Positions 1-7,237 of a stretch of DNA of 38,628 nucleotides are shown one piece after another. The notes under the pieces were generated by a model, which saw nothing but the letters and a program-made list of their open reading frames with translations, was not told where the DNA came from and searched no databases. A program made the position numbers and the translations under genes. The stretch's first letter is position 1. Every line of letters begins with the position of its first letter. Source of the stretch: Verrucomicrobia bacterium UBA6775 (lineage in GTDB: Bacteria > Verrucomicrobiota > Verrucomicrobiia > Limisphaerales > UBA1096). Location of the stretch: contig DKGH01000116.1 in assembly GCA_002453165.1 (NCBI GenBank), positions 1 through 38,628 on the forward strand, given 5' to 3'.

Positions 1-432
1 TTTCAATGTGAGAAAGTTGGTGGTGCTGATCATCCCGAGGATGACTGTGCGATAAAGCACCTGCACGAGCACACTTGTGACACGGGCGGAAAGCCCGAAC
101 CGTGACTCGAGATACTCGGCGTTGGTGTACATGCCGGAGCGGTACATCGGCAGAATGATGCCATGCGCGAGCAGCAGCCAACCGCCGATGCAGCCAATCC
201 AGTTGATCAGGTAAAACTTCACACCCCCGCCGTATGTCGCGCCGGAGTCGACGACCAAGTCGGTGGAGTCGACCAGCGTGGCGTAGAGCGACAGGCCGAC
301 GATCCACCACGGCAGAGTGCGCCCGGCCAGAAACCAATCCTTACTGTCCCTTGTGCCGCCGCTCTTGAGTAGGGCATACAGAATCACCGGCCCGTTGAGG
401 GCCAACACGATGATCCAGTCGATGGCGGTCAT
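1..432 (-). CDS. Sodium:solute symporter (SSS/SSF family), N-terminal part
   Basis: This is the first 144 codons of an inner-membrane symporter whose remainder lies beyond the left edge; the frame stays open to base 1. Translation from the ATG at 430-432 gives a hydrophobic first helix (about residues 4-22), then the family signature DWFLAGRTLPWWIVGLSL (about 32-49) and further hydrophobic stretches. Known members of this family use the sodium gradient to import sugars, sialic acid, amino acids or similar solutes. It starts 25 bases after the stop of the acid-sugar dehydratase on the same strand, so the two are probably co-transcribed and the substrate may be an acid sugar or deoxysugar; that substrate is inference. 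A degenerate copy of the iterated palindrome (GCGCTTGGCCAGGG) lies in the 25-base gap. No convincing Shine-Dalgarno is seen. Confidence 0.85.
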   Translation of the reverse strand, partial: MTAIDWIIVLALNGPVILYALLKSGGTRDSKDWFLAGRTLPWWIVGLSLYATLVDSTDLVVDSGATYGGGVKFYLINWIGCIGGWLLLAHGIILPMYRSGMYTNAEYLESRFGLSARVTSVLVQVLYRTVILGMISTTNFLTLK

Positions 433-457
433 GATTGCAGGGAGCGCTTGGCCAGGG

Positions 458-1627
458 TCAGTCGTTGAAGATTTTCTCGTTCACCGTGACGCCCAGCCCC
501 GGTTTGTCCGGTGCGCCGACACGGCCGTTTTTCGGCTGGAGTTCGTCGTGGAAAATCGGCTCCACCTCGACGTCCGGCAGCGCGTCCCAGCACGGCAGCG
601 GAAAATATTCGATCATCGGGATGACCGTCTCTGCGAGCGCAAAATGGACGTGCGACGGCCCGTAGGCGTGCGGGATCACAGTGACGCCCGAAGCCAGCGC
701 GAGGGAGCAAATGCGCCGTCCCTCCGACAAGCCACCGCAACGGCGCAGGTCCGGCTGAATGATGTCCATCGCCTTCTTTTCAATAATCTGCTCGTAGCCG
801 AACCGGGTGTATTCGTGCTCGCCGCCGGAGACCGGGATGTCGGTTTCCTGCCGCAATTTGGCATAGCTGTTGAGGTCGTCGGGGAGGAACGCTTCCTCGA
901 TCCACGCGAGCCGGTACGGCTCAAGGCGCTTAACCATTTTTTTCGCATAGAGAAAATCCCAGCCCATGTAGGCGTCGGCCATGATCTCGATGTCGTCGCC
1001 GACCGCATCGCGCACGTTGGCGATGTGTTCCTCGTTGGCGCGCATGCCGTCGATGCCGTGGCCGGGCCCGTAGGGGAAACGCATTTTCATAGCCTTGTAC
1101 CCCTCCGCAACATAGGCCTTGGCCTCGGCCGCGACCTTGTCCGCGCCAACCGGGTGCAGTGCCGAGGCGTAGACGGGGATGTCCGGCTGCACCGGGCCGC
1201 CAAGAAGTTGGTAGACCGGCTTGTTGGCCGCCTTGCCGGCGAGATCCCACAGGGCGAGGTCGATCGCGCTGAGCGCCTGAAGCGCCACGCCCTTGCGACC
1301 GTACGGTAGTGTGGCACGGAAAAGCCGATCCCAAAGCCCCTCGATTTCTCCGGCGTCCTGACCGATGAGTAGTCGGCTCATGTGGTTTTCGATGATTAAC
1401 GGGATGGCGCTGCAACCGTCCTCGCACCAGCCGGCGCCGACGAGGCCGTCCTCGGTTTCAATCTCCACAACGGCCATGCCGGAATCCCAAAACCACGAAC
1501 CGCGCGTCTCCTCGAACTGCGGATAAATGTCGAGCGGCGTCACGAGCGGCAGCGTTTTTTCGCGCTCAGCCAAGTGACCCCAGATGGAACGGTTCGCGTG
1601 TCGCGTCCTGACGGAGGTGATTTTCAC
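458..1627 (-). CDS. Enolase-superfamily acid-sugar dehydratase, L-rhamnonate dehydratase-like
   Basis: A 389-residue cytoplasmic enzyme with a GTG start. It has the capping domain (about 1-140) and the barrel domain of the mandelate racemase group. The three metal ligands are visible as D218 (IMADAY), E244 (WIEEAF) and E270 (SGGEHE), and the His-Asp dyad as D293 (QPDLRRCGG) and H320 (VIPHAYGPSHVH). No KxK base motif is obvious, which together with the GGEHEYTRFGYEQ and CGGLSEGRRI stretches resembles L-rhamnonate dehydratase, which removes water from L-rhamnonate to give 2-keto-3-deoxy-L-rhamnonate. A related acid sugar is possible. It precedes a sodium symporter by 25 bases, suggesting uptake and catabolism of one sugar acid. 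Superfamily assignment is very sure, substrate only moderately. Confidence 0.85.
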   Translation of the reverse strand: MKITSVRTRHANRSIWGHLAEREKTLPLVTPLDIYPQFEETRGSWFWDSGMAVVEIETEDGLVGAGWCEDGCSAIPLIIENHMSRLLIGQDAGEIEGLWDRLFRATLPYGRKGVALQALSAIDLALWDLAGKAANKPVYQLLGGPVQPDIPVYASALHPVGADKVAAEAKAYVAEGYKAMKMRFPYGPGHGIDGMRANEEHIANVRDAVGDDIEIMADAYMGWDFLYAKKMVKRLEPYRLAWIEEAFLPDDLNSYAKLRQETDIPVSGGEHEYTRFGYEQIIEKKAMDIIQPDLRRCGGLSEGRRICSLALASGVTVIPHAYGPSHVHFALAETVIPMIEYFPLPCWDALPDVEVEPIFHDELQPKNGRVGAPDKPGLGVTVNEKIFND

Positions 1628-1708
1628 TCGGCGAAGTTACTGAAAAGCGATGGGAATCCCAGCAAGTTTTGCAGCCCAGCGGCCATGCCAAAAAAGAATT
1701 GGCCGTTC

Positions 1709-1722
1709 CGCTTGGCCAAGCG
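1709..1722. repeat. Iterated palindrome, 14-mer copy
   Basis: Perfect CGCTTGGCCAAGCG. If the acetyltransferase starts at GTG 1734, this copy lies in the divergent intergenic region, 11 bases upstream of the start codon; if the ATG at 1650 is used it would encode AWPS. Confidence 0.9.
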
Positions 1723-1733
1723 ACCATTCGCGC

Positions 1734-2177
1734 GTGGAGATTCGTGCCCCCCAAACCGATACCGAGTTCGAGGCCTACTTCGAGTTGCGCTGGCGCATCC
1801 TGCGCAAGCCGTGGGGCGAGGCGCGCGGCACGGAGGTGGATGAACTTGAGGACACGGCGACGCACGTCGCGGCATTCGACGAGGCCAGCCGTCTGGTGGG
1901 AGTCGGTAGGTTGCAGCATGTCGAGGGTGCGCTTGGCCAGGTGCGCTACATGGCGGTGGAGCCGGAATGCCGCAGCCGGGGCGTTGGCCAGGCGATGCTT
2001 TTCGAACTCGAGCGCTTGGCCAAGCGGCAGGGCATGACCGCCATTGTGCTGGACGCCCGCGAGCACGCCGTCCGATTTTACCTGAAAAACGGCTACGTGG
2101 TCACCGGCGACAGCTACCTGCTGTTTGGCGAGATCCCGCACAGTAAAATGGAGAAACAACTCAACGGTTCGGCTTGA
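1734..2177 (+). CDS. GNAT-family N-acetyltransferase
   Basis: A 147-residue protein expected to transfer an acetyl group from acetyl-CoA to an unknown amine. The N-terminus VEIRAPQTDTEFEAYFELRW followed by RILRKPWGEARGTE is characteristic of a small stand-alone GNAT subfamily. Motif A is visible as VRYMAVEPECRSRGVGQAML, with the acetyl-CoA loop R80-x-x-G83-x-G85, and the end FGEIPHSKMEKQL is also typical. The GTG at 1734 was chosen because the family normally begins here; an in-frame ATG at 1650 would add 28 residues with no family resemblance. No clear Shine-Dalgarno supports either start. A second iterated palindrome at 2013-2026 encodes RLAKR within helix-forming sequence. It is divergent from the dehydratase and is followed 39 bases later by another plus-strand gene. 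Confidence 0.85.
   Translation: MEIRAPQTDTEFEAYFELRWRILRKPWGEARGTEVDELEDTATHVAAFDEASRLVGVGRLQHVEGALGQVRYMAVEPECRSRGVGQAMLFELERLAKRQGMTAIVLDAREHAVRFYLKNGYVVTGDSYLLFGEIPHSKMEKQLNGSA
2013..2026. repeat. Iterated palindrome, 14-mer copy
   Basis: Perfect CGCTTGGCCAAGCG inside the acetyltransferase gene, read in the frame that gives R-L-A-K-R. Confidence 0.9.
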
Positions 2178-2216
2178 TTTTGGCCGCCGCTTGGTTTGGA
2201 TTTCGTCCCCGTTTCG

Positions 2217-3335
2217 ATGCCTGAACAGGAGTTAAACACAAAAGCAAGGGACGCGTTGGTCAGCCTGGCCAAGGCGCTGGTGGATCAGGACGCAGCGAGC
2301 GTGCTGGTCGAGCCGCAGCAAAACGCCGATGGATTTTGGTTTGGCTCGGGCAACCTCATTGAACCGGAGCCGGGGCGGTATCTGCTGTGCGGTCGGTATC
2401 GCAATCATGGCGACTCCCGCACCGGAACCGGGGCGGGGGCGCGCGGGCTGGAGTTCGCGATATTCGAGGGCACTACACCGACCGGGCCGTTCACAAAGAT
2501 TCGCTCGTTCTCAAAACAGGATTTGTCGCGCCCGGAAGCGCCGGTTGTTTCGATTGAGGGCGGTAAACTTTTCGCCGGGCCAAGCGGAGTGGAGATGATT
2601 GTCTCGACCGAAAAAGGGATCGCGTATCCCGAGGCGTTGGGTTCGTTTCAAAAACCGGGCACCGGCGTCTGGTCGATCGACCGCATCGGGGCGGCAAGCA
2701 TCGAGGCGCTGGACAGTGCAACGATGACCGAGGTGCAATCTTCCGGTGAAGGTGCCACGCTGCACGTCAAGGATCCGGTGGTTTTCGATTCGCCAACCGG
2801 TGGAACGGCACTGATGTTTTGTTCGCACCCGTTCGGCTGGTCGAGTTCCAACACCGGCTTGGCCAAGCGCGGCGAGGGGGAGGGCGAGTTCGTGTTGCAG
2901 ACACGCTCCGTGCTGGAGCGCGGAGCAACGTGGGACGTTGCATGTGCGCGCGTGACTGATCGCCTGGCTGTGCCGCAGGTGGGCCTGTTGGCTGGTCTGC
3001 CGCCGTTGTCTCTTTACTTTTACGATGGGGCAGAGTGCTTGCGCTCGCTCGATGAGAACGCGAAGGCGGTCAGTCGGCCGCGCGGCTATTCCTGCGAGGA
3101 ACTCGGAGGTCTTGCCTGGGGTTGGGATGCCGAGTTTCCAAAAATGCAACGGCTCTCCCTTGACTTTCCGCTGTTCACCTCCCCGCACGGGACCGGTTGC
3201 AGTCGCTACGTTTCCACGTTGAAAACGCAGGACGGCATCATGGCCACGTGGCAGCAATCCCAGCCCGACCGCTCCCAGCCGCTCGTCGGCAATTTTCTGG
3301 ACAGCGCCGCCGTCGAGTCGCAATTGGCCGGATAA
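2217..3335 (+). CDS. Unrecognised protein, possibly a five-bladed beta-propeller
   Basis: A 372-residue protein with no signal peptide, counted from the ATG at 2217; a TTG at 2196 would add seven residues. I do not recognise the family with confidence. Segments such as GSGNLIEPEPGRYLLCGRYRN, followed by EGTTPTGPFTKI and then KDPVVFDSPTGGTALMFCSHPFG, alternate short strand-like stretches with Gly/Pro/Asp turns, reminiscent of the five-bladed propellers of GH43/GH32-type glycosidases, but catalytic acids cannot be assigned. It sits between the acetyltransferase (39-base gap) and the acyltransferase (47-base gap) on the same strand, so an operon is likely. An iterated palindrome at 2857-2868 encodes LAK. 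Confidence 0.7.
   Translation: MPEQELNTKARDALVSLAKALVDQDAASVLVEPQQNADGFWFGSGNLIEPEPGRYLLCGRYRNHGDSRTGTGAGARGLEFAIFEGTTPTGPFTKIRSFSKQDLSRPEAPVVSIEGGKLFAGPSGVEMIVSTEKGIAYPEALGSFQKPGTGVWSIDRIGAASIEALDSATMTEVQSSGEGATLHVKDPVVFDSPTGGTALMFCSHPFGWSSSNTGLAKRGEGEGEFVLQTRSVLERGATWDVACARVTDRLAVPQVGLLAGLPPLSLYFYDGAECLRSLDENAKAVSRPRGYSCEELGGLAWGWDAEFPKMQRLSLDFPLFTSPHGTGCSRYVSTLKTQDGIMATWQQSQPDRSQPLVGNFLDSAAVESQLAG
2857..2868. repeat. Iterated palindrome, 12-mer copy
   Basis: Perfect GCTTGGCCAAGC, flanked by G on both sides so not extended to 14. It is coding, in the L-A-K frame. Confidence 0.9.
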
Positions 3336-3382
3336 TTCTGTCATTTCATAGTTGGTATCATCCGGTTAGGCTGCTGGAAGCG

Positions 3383-4759
3383 ATGCCGGATCAATCCTCA
3401 TCCATCGGGATGTTACTGCGGAAAATCGTGCGCCGGTTCGTTCGCATTTACTATCCCGCGATCCATGTCAGCCATCCGGAGAGGCTTCCGCGTGAGGGGG
3501 CGACGCTTTACATTGCCAACCATTCCAACTCGCTGATCGACCCGGTGATCATCGGGATCACGGCCGACCGGCCGGTTCGTTTTCTGGCCAAGGCACCGTT
3601 GTTCAAGACGCCGGTGCTGGGTTCTGTCATGAGGTCCATCGGAATGATCCCGGCTTATCGCGGGGAGGACGACAAGTCTTCCTCGTCCGTGCGCCGAAAC
3701 GTCGAATCGCTGAATGTCGCCGGGGAGAACCTGGCCAAGGGACTGCCGATGGGCATTTTTCCCGAGGGCAAAAGTCATGATTTGGTGCACGTGGAACAGG
3801 TGAAGACTGGGGCGGCCAGGATCGCCCAGCGAGCTTATGAAATGAGTGACGGGGACGAACCGATCTGGATCGTGCCGCTTGGCCTGAACTTCGAGGACAA
3901 GACCCGATTCCGGAGTCGTGTCTGGGTGTCCGTCGCGGAAACGATCGATGCCGCCGCCTGGTTTGCGGAGCATAAAGGAAAGGAAAAACTGGCGATGCGT
4001 GAACTGACTCATACGCTGGATGAGCGAATCAAGTCGGTGGTGGTGCATCTCGAGGATGCGCGATGGGAACCGCTGTTGAATGATCTCGAATGGCTCGCTC
4101 CCACCTACGAAAGCGAGGAGAAAGTGGCATTGGTTTCCCGGGTGCAGCGCCGCAAAAATCTCGCTGATGCGATCAACTATTTTGAGTCGGAAAATCCCGA
4201 GTTGGCCGAGGCGATCACGGCCAGAGTGGCGGAGCATCACGAGGCGCTTGGCCAAGCGGGAATCCGAATCAACTCACCGCTATTGCGCTACACCGGGCTG
4301 GCCTTGGCCGGGCGACAGTTGGTGAAAACCGTTCGCGTCCTGTTCGGACTGCCGGCGTTAATCGGGACACTGGCACACCTGATCCCTTTCGTGCTGGTTC
4401 GTGTCACAGCGCCGAGATTTCAGTTGCCGGGCAGGGCCACGGTTTCGTTTTATCGCCTAATATTCGGCCTGCCGTTTTATGGGTGTTGGTATGTGGCGGT
4501 GTGGTTTTTGTTGAATCACTTTTTCGGTTACAAAGTTGCGACCATGACCGTGGCAGCGTTACCCGTACTCGGGGTGTTCTCTTTTCACTACTGGCTGAAC
4601 GCGAGCGAGGTGATTCGATCGCTGCGAGAGGAACTAAAACTAATCTTTGACGCTAAGCGCCTGGCCAAGCTGCGCGAGGAAAACCAGATGATCAAAAAGG
4701 AAATCGCGATGCTGGGGGAAGATTTCCGTGCAGCGTTCCCCGGCCGGTTCAGCGATTAA
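3383..4759 (+). CDS. PlsC-type membrane acyltransferase (GPAT/DHAPAT-like subfamily)
   Basis: A 458-residue membrane-bound acyltransferase for phospholipid synthesis. The catalytic block is NHSNSLIDP with H47 and D53, i.e. HX5D rather than the HX4D of ordinary PlsC, and the acyl-acceptor block is FPEGKSHD (about 129-136). This HX5D plus FPEGxSHD combination resembles the glycerol-3-phosphate/dihydroxyacetone-phosphate acyltransferases of the Sct1/Gpt2 type, so the acceptor may not be lysophosphatidate. Two or three hydrophobic helices lie near the C-terminus (about 325-410), followed by a charged probable coiled coil. The ATG at 3383 follows a weak GGAAG. The stop overlaps the stop of the convergent sulfatase by four bases. 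An iterated palindrome at 4245-4258 encodes ALGQA. Confidence 0.85.
   Translation: MPDQSSSIGMLLRKIVRRFVRIYYPAIHVSHPERLPREGATLYIANHSNSLIDPVIIGITADRPVRFLAKAPLFKTPVLGSVMRSIGMIPAYRGEDDKSSSSVRRNVESLNVAGENLAKGLPMGIFPEGKSHDLVHVEQVKTGAARIAQRAYEMSDGDEPIWIVPLGLNFEDKTRFRSRVWVSVAETIDAAAWFAEHKGKEKLAMRELTHTLDERIKSVVVHLEDARWEPLLNDLEWLAPTYESEEKVALVSRVQRRKNLADAINYFESENPELAEAITARVAEHHEALGQAGIRINSPLLRYTGLALAGRQLVKTVRVLFGLPALIGTLAHLIPFVLVRVTAPRFQLPGRATVSFYRLIFGLPFYGCWYVAVWFLLNHFFGYKVATMTVAALPVLGVFSFHYWLNASEVIRSLREELKLIFDAKRLAKLREENQMIKKEIAMLGEDFRAAFPGRFSD
4245..4258. repeat. Iterated palindrome, 14-mer copy
   Basis: Perfect CGCTTGGCCAAGCG within the acyltransferase gene, read as A-L-G-Q-A. Confidence 0.9.
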
Positions 4760-6201
4760 TTCGCCGGTGTGCTGCGGTTTTCTTTTTTGTATTTTTCCAG
4801 CAGGGCGGTCAGGCGTTTGACGATTTTGGGGCGCTTGGCGTAGAGGTTGGATTTTTCGCCGAGATCGTTTTTCAGGTTGTACAGTTGTCCGGCCGGTTCG
4901 CCTTTTTTGGGCTTCACAGTGGATGGCTTCGAAAAACCGCCGCTGCCGAGGCCGGGGATGAGTTTCCAATTGCCCTGACGAATGGCGAGGTAGCGTCGCG
5001 AGGATTGGTGAACCGTCGCCTCGCGAATCGGCTTTGTTTTTTTGCCGAGAAAAGCAGGCAACAGATTGTAGCTGTCCTCGCCGGCGTTGGCGGGTAGTTT
5101 TTGGCCGGTGATGGCGGCGGCGGTGGCAATCATGTCGGTGTGGCAGATGACTTCATTTGATTTGCTGCCGGCGGGGATGTGGCCGGGCCATCGGGCGATG
5201 AACGGCATTCGATGGCCGCCCTCCCATGCGTCACCCTTCATGCCGCGCAGCGGGCCGACGCTGCTGTGTTTGTACTTCTCCACGTCCTGTGAATACCAGA
5301 CCGGGCCATTGTCGCTGGTGAAAATGAAAAGCGTCTCATCGGCCTGCTTGGTTTTGTCGAGCGCGCCAAGCAGGCGGCCGACTAGGTCGTCGACCATCAG
5401 CACAAAGTCGCCGTAATCGCTGACCGATGTTTTGCCCTCGAACCGCTTGGTCGGCAGCCACGGCGTGTGCGGCGCGGGCAGGGCGACGTATAGGAAAAAC
5501 GGGATGTCTGACTTGGCAGCGGCCTTGATGTAGTCGGCGGACCGGTCGCGGATGATCGGCAGCACGTCGATGTGCTTGTAGCCGGGGGCAATGCCACCGC
5601 CGCGCCAGAACGCGCCCTGGATGCGTGTCCAACCGGGCGTGTTGTTGTCGCTGATTCTTTCACTGGGCGGCGCGACCGGGCGGTCGTTGTGAATCCAGTA
5701 GTACGGCGGGATGTCGAGCGAGGCGGGGATGCCGTAAAAGTGATCGAAGCCGTGTTCCACCGGCCCGCCGCCGAGTTTCTGATTGGCGGCCGGGTTCTTT
5801 TCGTGTTCCACGCCGAGATGCCACTTGCCGATCATCGCCGTTTTGTAGCCGGCCTGTTTCAAGACGGAAGGCAGGGTGGATCGGTTGGGCTCGAGCAATG
5901 GGCCACGGCCTCGATTCATTCGAAACGGATATCGGCCGGTCATTAAGCCATAGCGTGTGGGCACGCAGACCGATGCCGGCGCATGGGCGTCGGTGAAACG
6001 CCGCCCCTCTTTGGCCAAGCGAGCGAGGTGCGGTGTCTCGATTTTTGACTCGGGATTGTACGACTGCAGATCGCCGTAGCCCATGTCGTCGGCCATTACG
6101 AAAATGATGTTCGGGTGAGCGTCGCGATTGGCTGCTTGGGCTGCGCTTGGCCAAGCTATTGAAATTGCGAGCGCGAGCGAGGTAAGGATGGATAATTTCA
6201 T
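4756..6201 (-). CDS. Exported formylglycine-dependent sulfatase (S1 family), no. 1
   Basis: A 481-residue arylsulfatase-type enzyme that would hydrolyse sulfate esters in the periplasm or outside the cell. A signal peptide (about 1-23, ending AAQA-A) precedes the metal-binding VMADDMGYGD (DD at 38-39). The maturation motif is C79-V-P-T-R83; the cysteine must be oxidised to formylglycine by an enzyme not encoded in this window. TAMIGKWHLG and TSDNGP are further sulfatase signatures, and the C-terminal subdomain ends QLYNLKNDLGEKSNL. The natural substrate cannot be read from sequence. Its stop overlaps the acyltransferase stop convergently. An iterated palindrome at 6145-6156 encodes AWPS in the signal peptide. 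It is probably co-transcribed with the ThuA gene upstream, across a 153-base gap that contains an inverted repeat. Confidence 0.93.
   Translation of the reverse strand: MKLSILTSLALAISIAWPSAAQAANRDAHPNIIFVMADDMGYGDLQSYNPESKIETPHLARLAKEGRRFTDAHAPASVCVPTRYGLMTGRYPFRMNRGRGPLLEPNRSTLPSVLKQAGYKTAMIGKWHLGVEHEKNPAANQKLGGGPVEHGFDHFYGIPASLDIPPYYWIHNDRPVAPPSERISDNNTPGWTRIQGAFWRGGGIAPGYKHIDVLPIIRDRSADYIKAAAKSDIPFFLYVALPAPHTPWLPTKRFEGKTSVSDYGDFVLMVDDLVGRLLGALDKTKQADETLFIFTSDNGPVWYSQDVEKYKHSSVGPLRGMKGDAWEGGHRMPFIARWPGHIPAGSKSNEVICHTDMIATAAAITGQKLPANAGEDSYNLLPAFLGKKTKPIREATVHQSSRRYLAIRQGNWKLIPGLGSGGFSKPSTVKPKKGEPAGQLYNLKNDLGEKSNLYAKRPKIVKRLTALLEKYKKENRSTPAN
6145..6156. repeat. Iterated palindrome, 12-mer copy
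   Basis: Perfect GCTTGGCCAAGC encoding A-W-P-S in the signal peptide of sulfatase 1, the only certain coding copy in this frame. Confidence 0.9.
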
Positions 6202-6246
6202 CGGTTTAGTCGTTGCTGAGTGAGTGTCTTGTTTTGGCTATGAATT

Positions 6247-6331
6247 GGAGGGGCGAGCCAGCGAGTCCGCAGACCAAGCGGGGAAATCGAACCGTTGGTT
6301 AACCATTTCGGACTCGCAGGCTCGTCCCTCC
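6247..6331. repeat. Inverted repeat with 23-base arms between ThuA and sulfatase genes
   Basis: Arms at 6247-6269 and 6309-6331 are complementary at 21 of 23 positions and are separated by 39 bases containing GGTTAACC. A run of six T follows the second arm on the plus strand, but no plus-strand gene ends here, so a mobile or REP-like repeat fits better than a terminator. It lies between two co-directional minus-strand genes and could form a hairpin in their transcript. Confidence 0.75.
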
Positions 6332-6354
6332 ATTTTTTGTTGCGAATAGTTGTT

Positions 6355-7149
6355 TTATTTTTTCTTTGGGCCGTAGCCGGGCTTGGGGTCGCCTTTTTTG
6401 GTGAGTTGGTTGCAGGCCCAGAGGATGCCGCGTGTGAGGAAGTCGAGGTAAACATCCTGTTGCATGGTCTCGTTGTGATGACCGAGCGTGGTGCCAAACA
6501 CACGAGCCTTGCCGTAGGTGTTTGTCCAGATGCAGAGGTGATTCTTCTTGGTGTCTTTGCCATAAGCTTGGCCAAGCCGCTTGGTGTTGGGCCAGATTTT
6601 CTCGATCTTGTACAGTTCGCCCTTCGGGGTTTCCCACTTGGCAGGGAAGGTTTTCATGATGGGGTGCTTGGGCGAGAGGTTTTCGACCGTGACAGCGCGG
6701 TGCCCCTCGTGGCTGTAGGAGGAAACGCCGAGCAGTTTGCGCCACTCGTCCGTCTTGGCGTTGCGGTAGCTGTGCATCGAACAGTGGATGACCGCCGCGG
6801 CGATGCCGGTGTCGCGGTGTGTCTTGGCGATATTCTCGACCCAGTCGACATCGGTCACGCCGCCGAAACATTCGTTGTGAATGATGATGTCGTACGCCTT
6901 GGCCCAGTCCTTCTTTTCGTAGACGGGAATCTTTACGTTTCGGTCGGTACCGCCCTGGTATTTGACGTCGAAGGTGATGTTCGCTCGAGCGGAGACACCC
7001 TTGGCGATGATGCCGGACTGGTTGCCGTAGTCGTGGCAGCAGCCGCCGGTGATGATCAGCGCGCGGAGCGGTTCGGCGGCACTGACGGTAAGGCGGCTTA
7101 GGACAAAGGCAGACAACAGGATCGTGGCCCGAAGAAGAGACGATTTCAT
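6355..7149 (-). CDS. ThuA-domain protein, exported
   Basis: A 264-residue protein of the ThuA (trehalose-utilisation-like) family, which has a class I glutamine-amidotransferase-like fold and whose biochemical activity is not well defined. A signal peptide covers about 1-24. The fold is recognisable from ALIITGGCCHDYGNQ, the strand DIIIHNECFGG, AAVIHCSMHSYR with the Cys-His nucleophile-elbow region, HPIMKTFPAKWETPKGELY, and the terminal GTTLGHHNETM and DFLTRGILWAC. In planctomycetes and verrucomicrobia such proteins commonly accompany sulfatases and sugar dehydrogenases. It lies between two sulfatase genes on the same strand, with 88 and 153 bases of spacing, so all three may be expressed together. 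An iterated palindrome at 6566-6577 encodes LGQA. Confidence 0.88.
   Translation of the reverse strand: MKSSLLRATILLSAFVLSRLTVSAAEPLRALIITGGCCHDYGNQSGIIAKGVSARANITFDVKYQGGTDRNVKIPVYEKKDWAKAYDIIIHNECFGGVTDVDWVENIAKTHRDTGIAAAVIHCSMHSYRNAKTDEWRKLLGVSSYSHEGHRAVTVENLSPKHPIMKTFPAKWETPKGELYKIEKIWPNTKRLGQAYGKDTKKNHLCIWTNTYGKARVFGTTLGHHNETMQQDVYLDFLTRGILWACNQLTKKGDPKPGYGPKKK
6566..6577. repeat. Iterated palindrome, 12-mer copy
   Basis: Perfect GCTTGGCCAAGC within the ThuA gene, encoding L-G-Q-A on the minus strand. Confidence 0.9.
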
Positions 7150-7237
7150 CGCCCGAACCTTCCGCGAAACGGGTTGCTACATCAAGTCCCGACGGGGCGG
7201 TGGGGGCGAAGGATCTTTGCAGGTTGGCCAAGCGGAT

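Noticed and set aside
317..1309. Long plus-strand open frame opposite the dehydratase
   Set aside because: The minus strand encodes a full enolase-superfamily protein with all catalytic residues; the plus frame is open only because of GC-rich codons and shows no domain.
6309..6338. Arm plus T run considered as a rho-independent terminator
   Set aside because: The T run is on the plus strand, where no gene ends, and the stem loop is 39 bases long.
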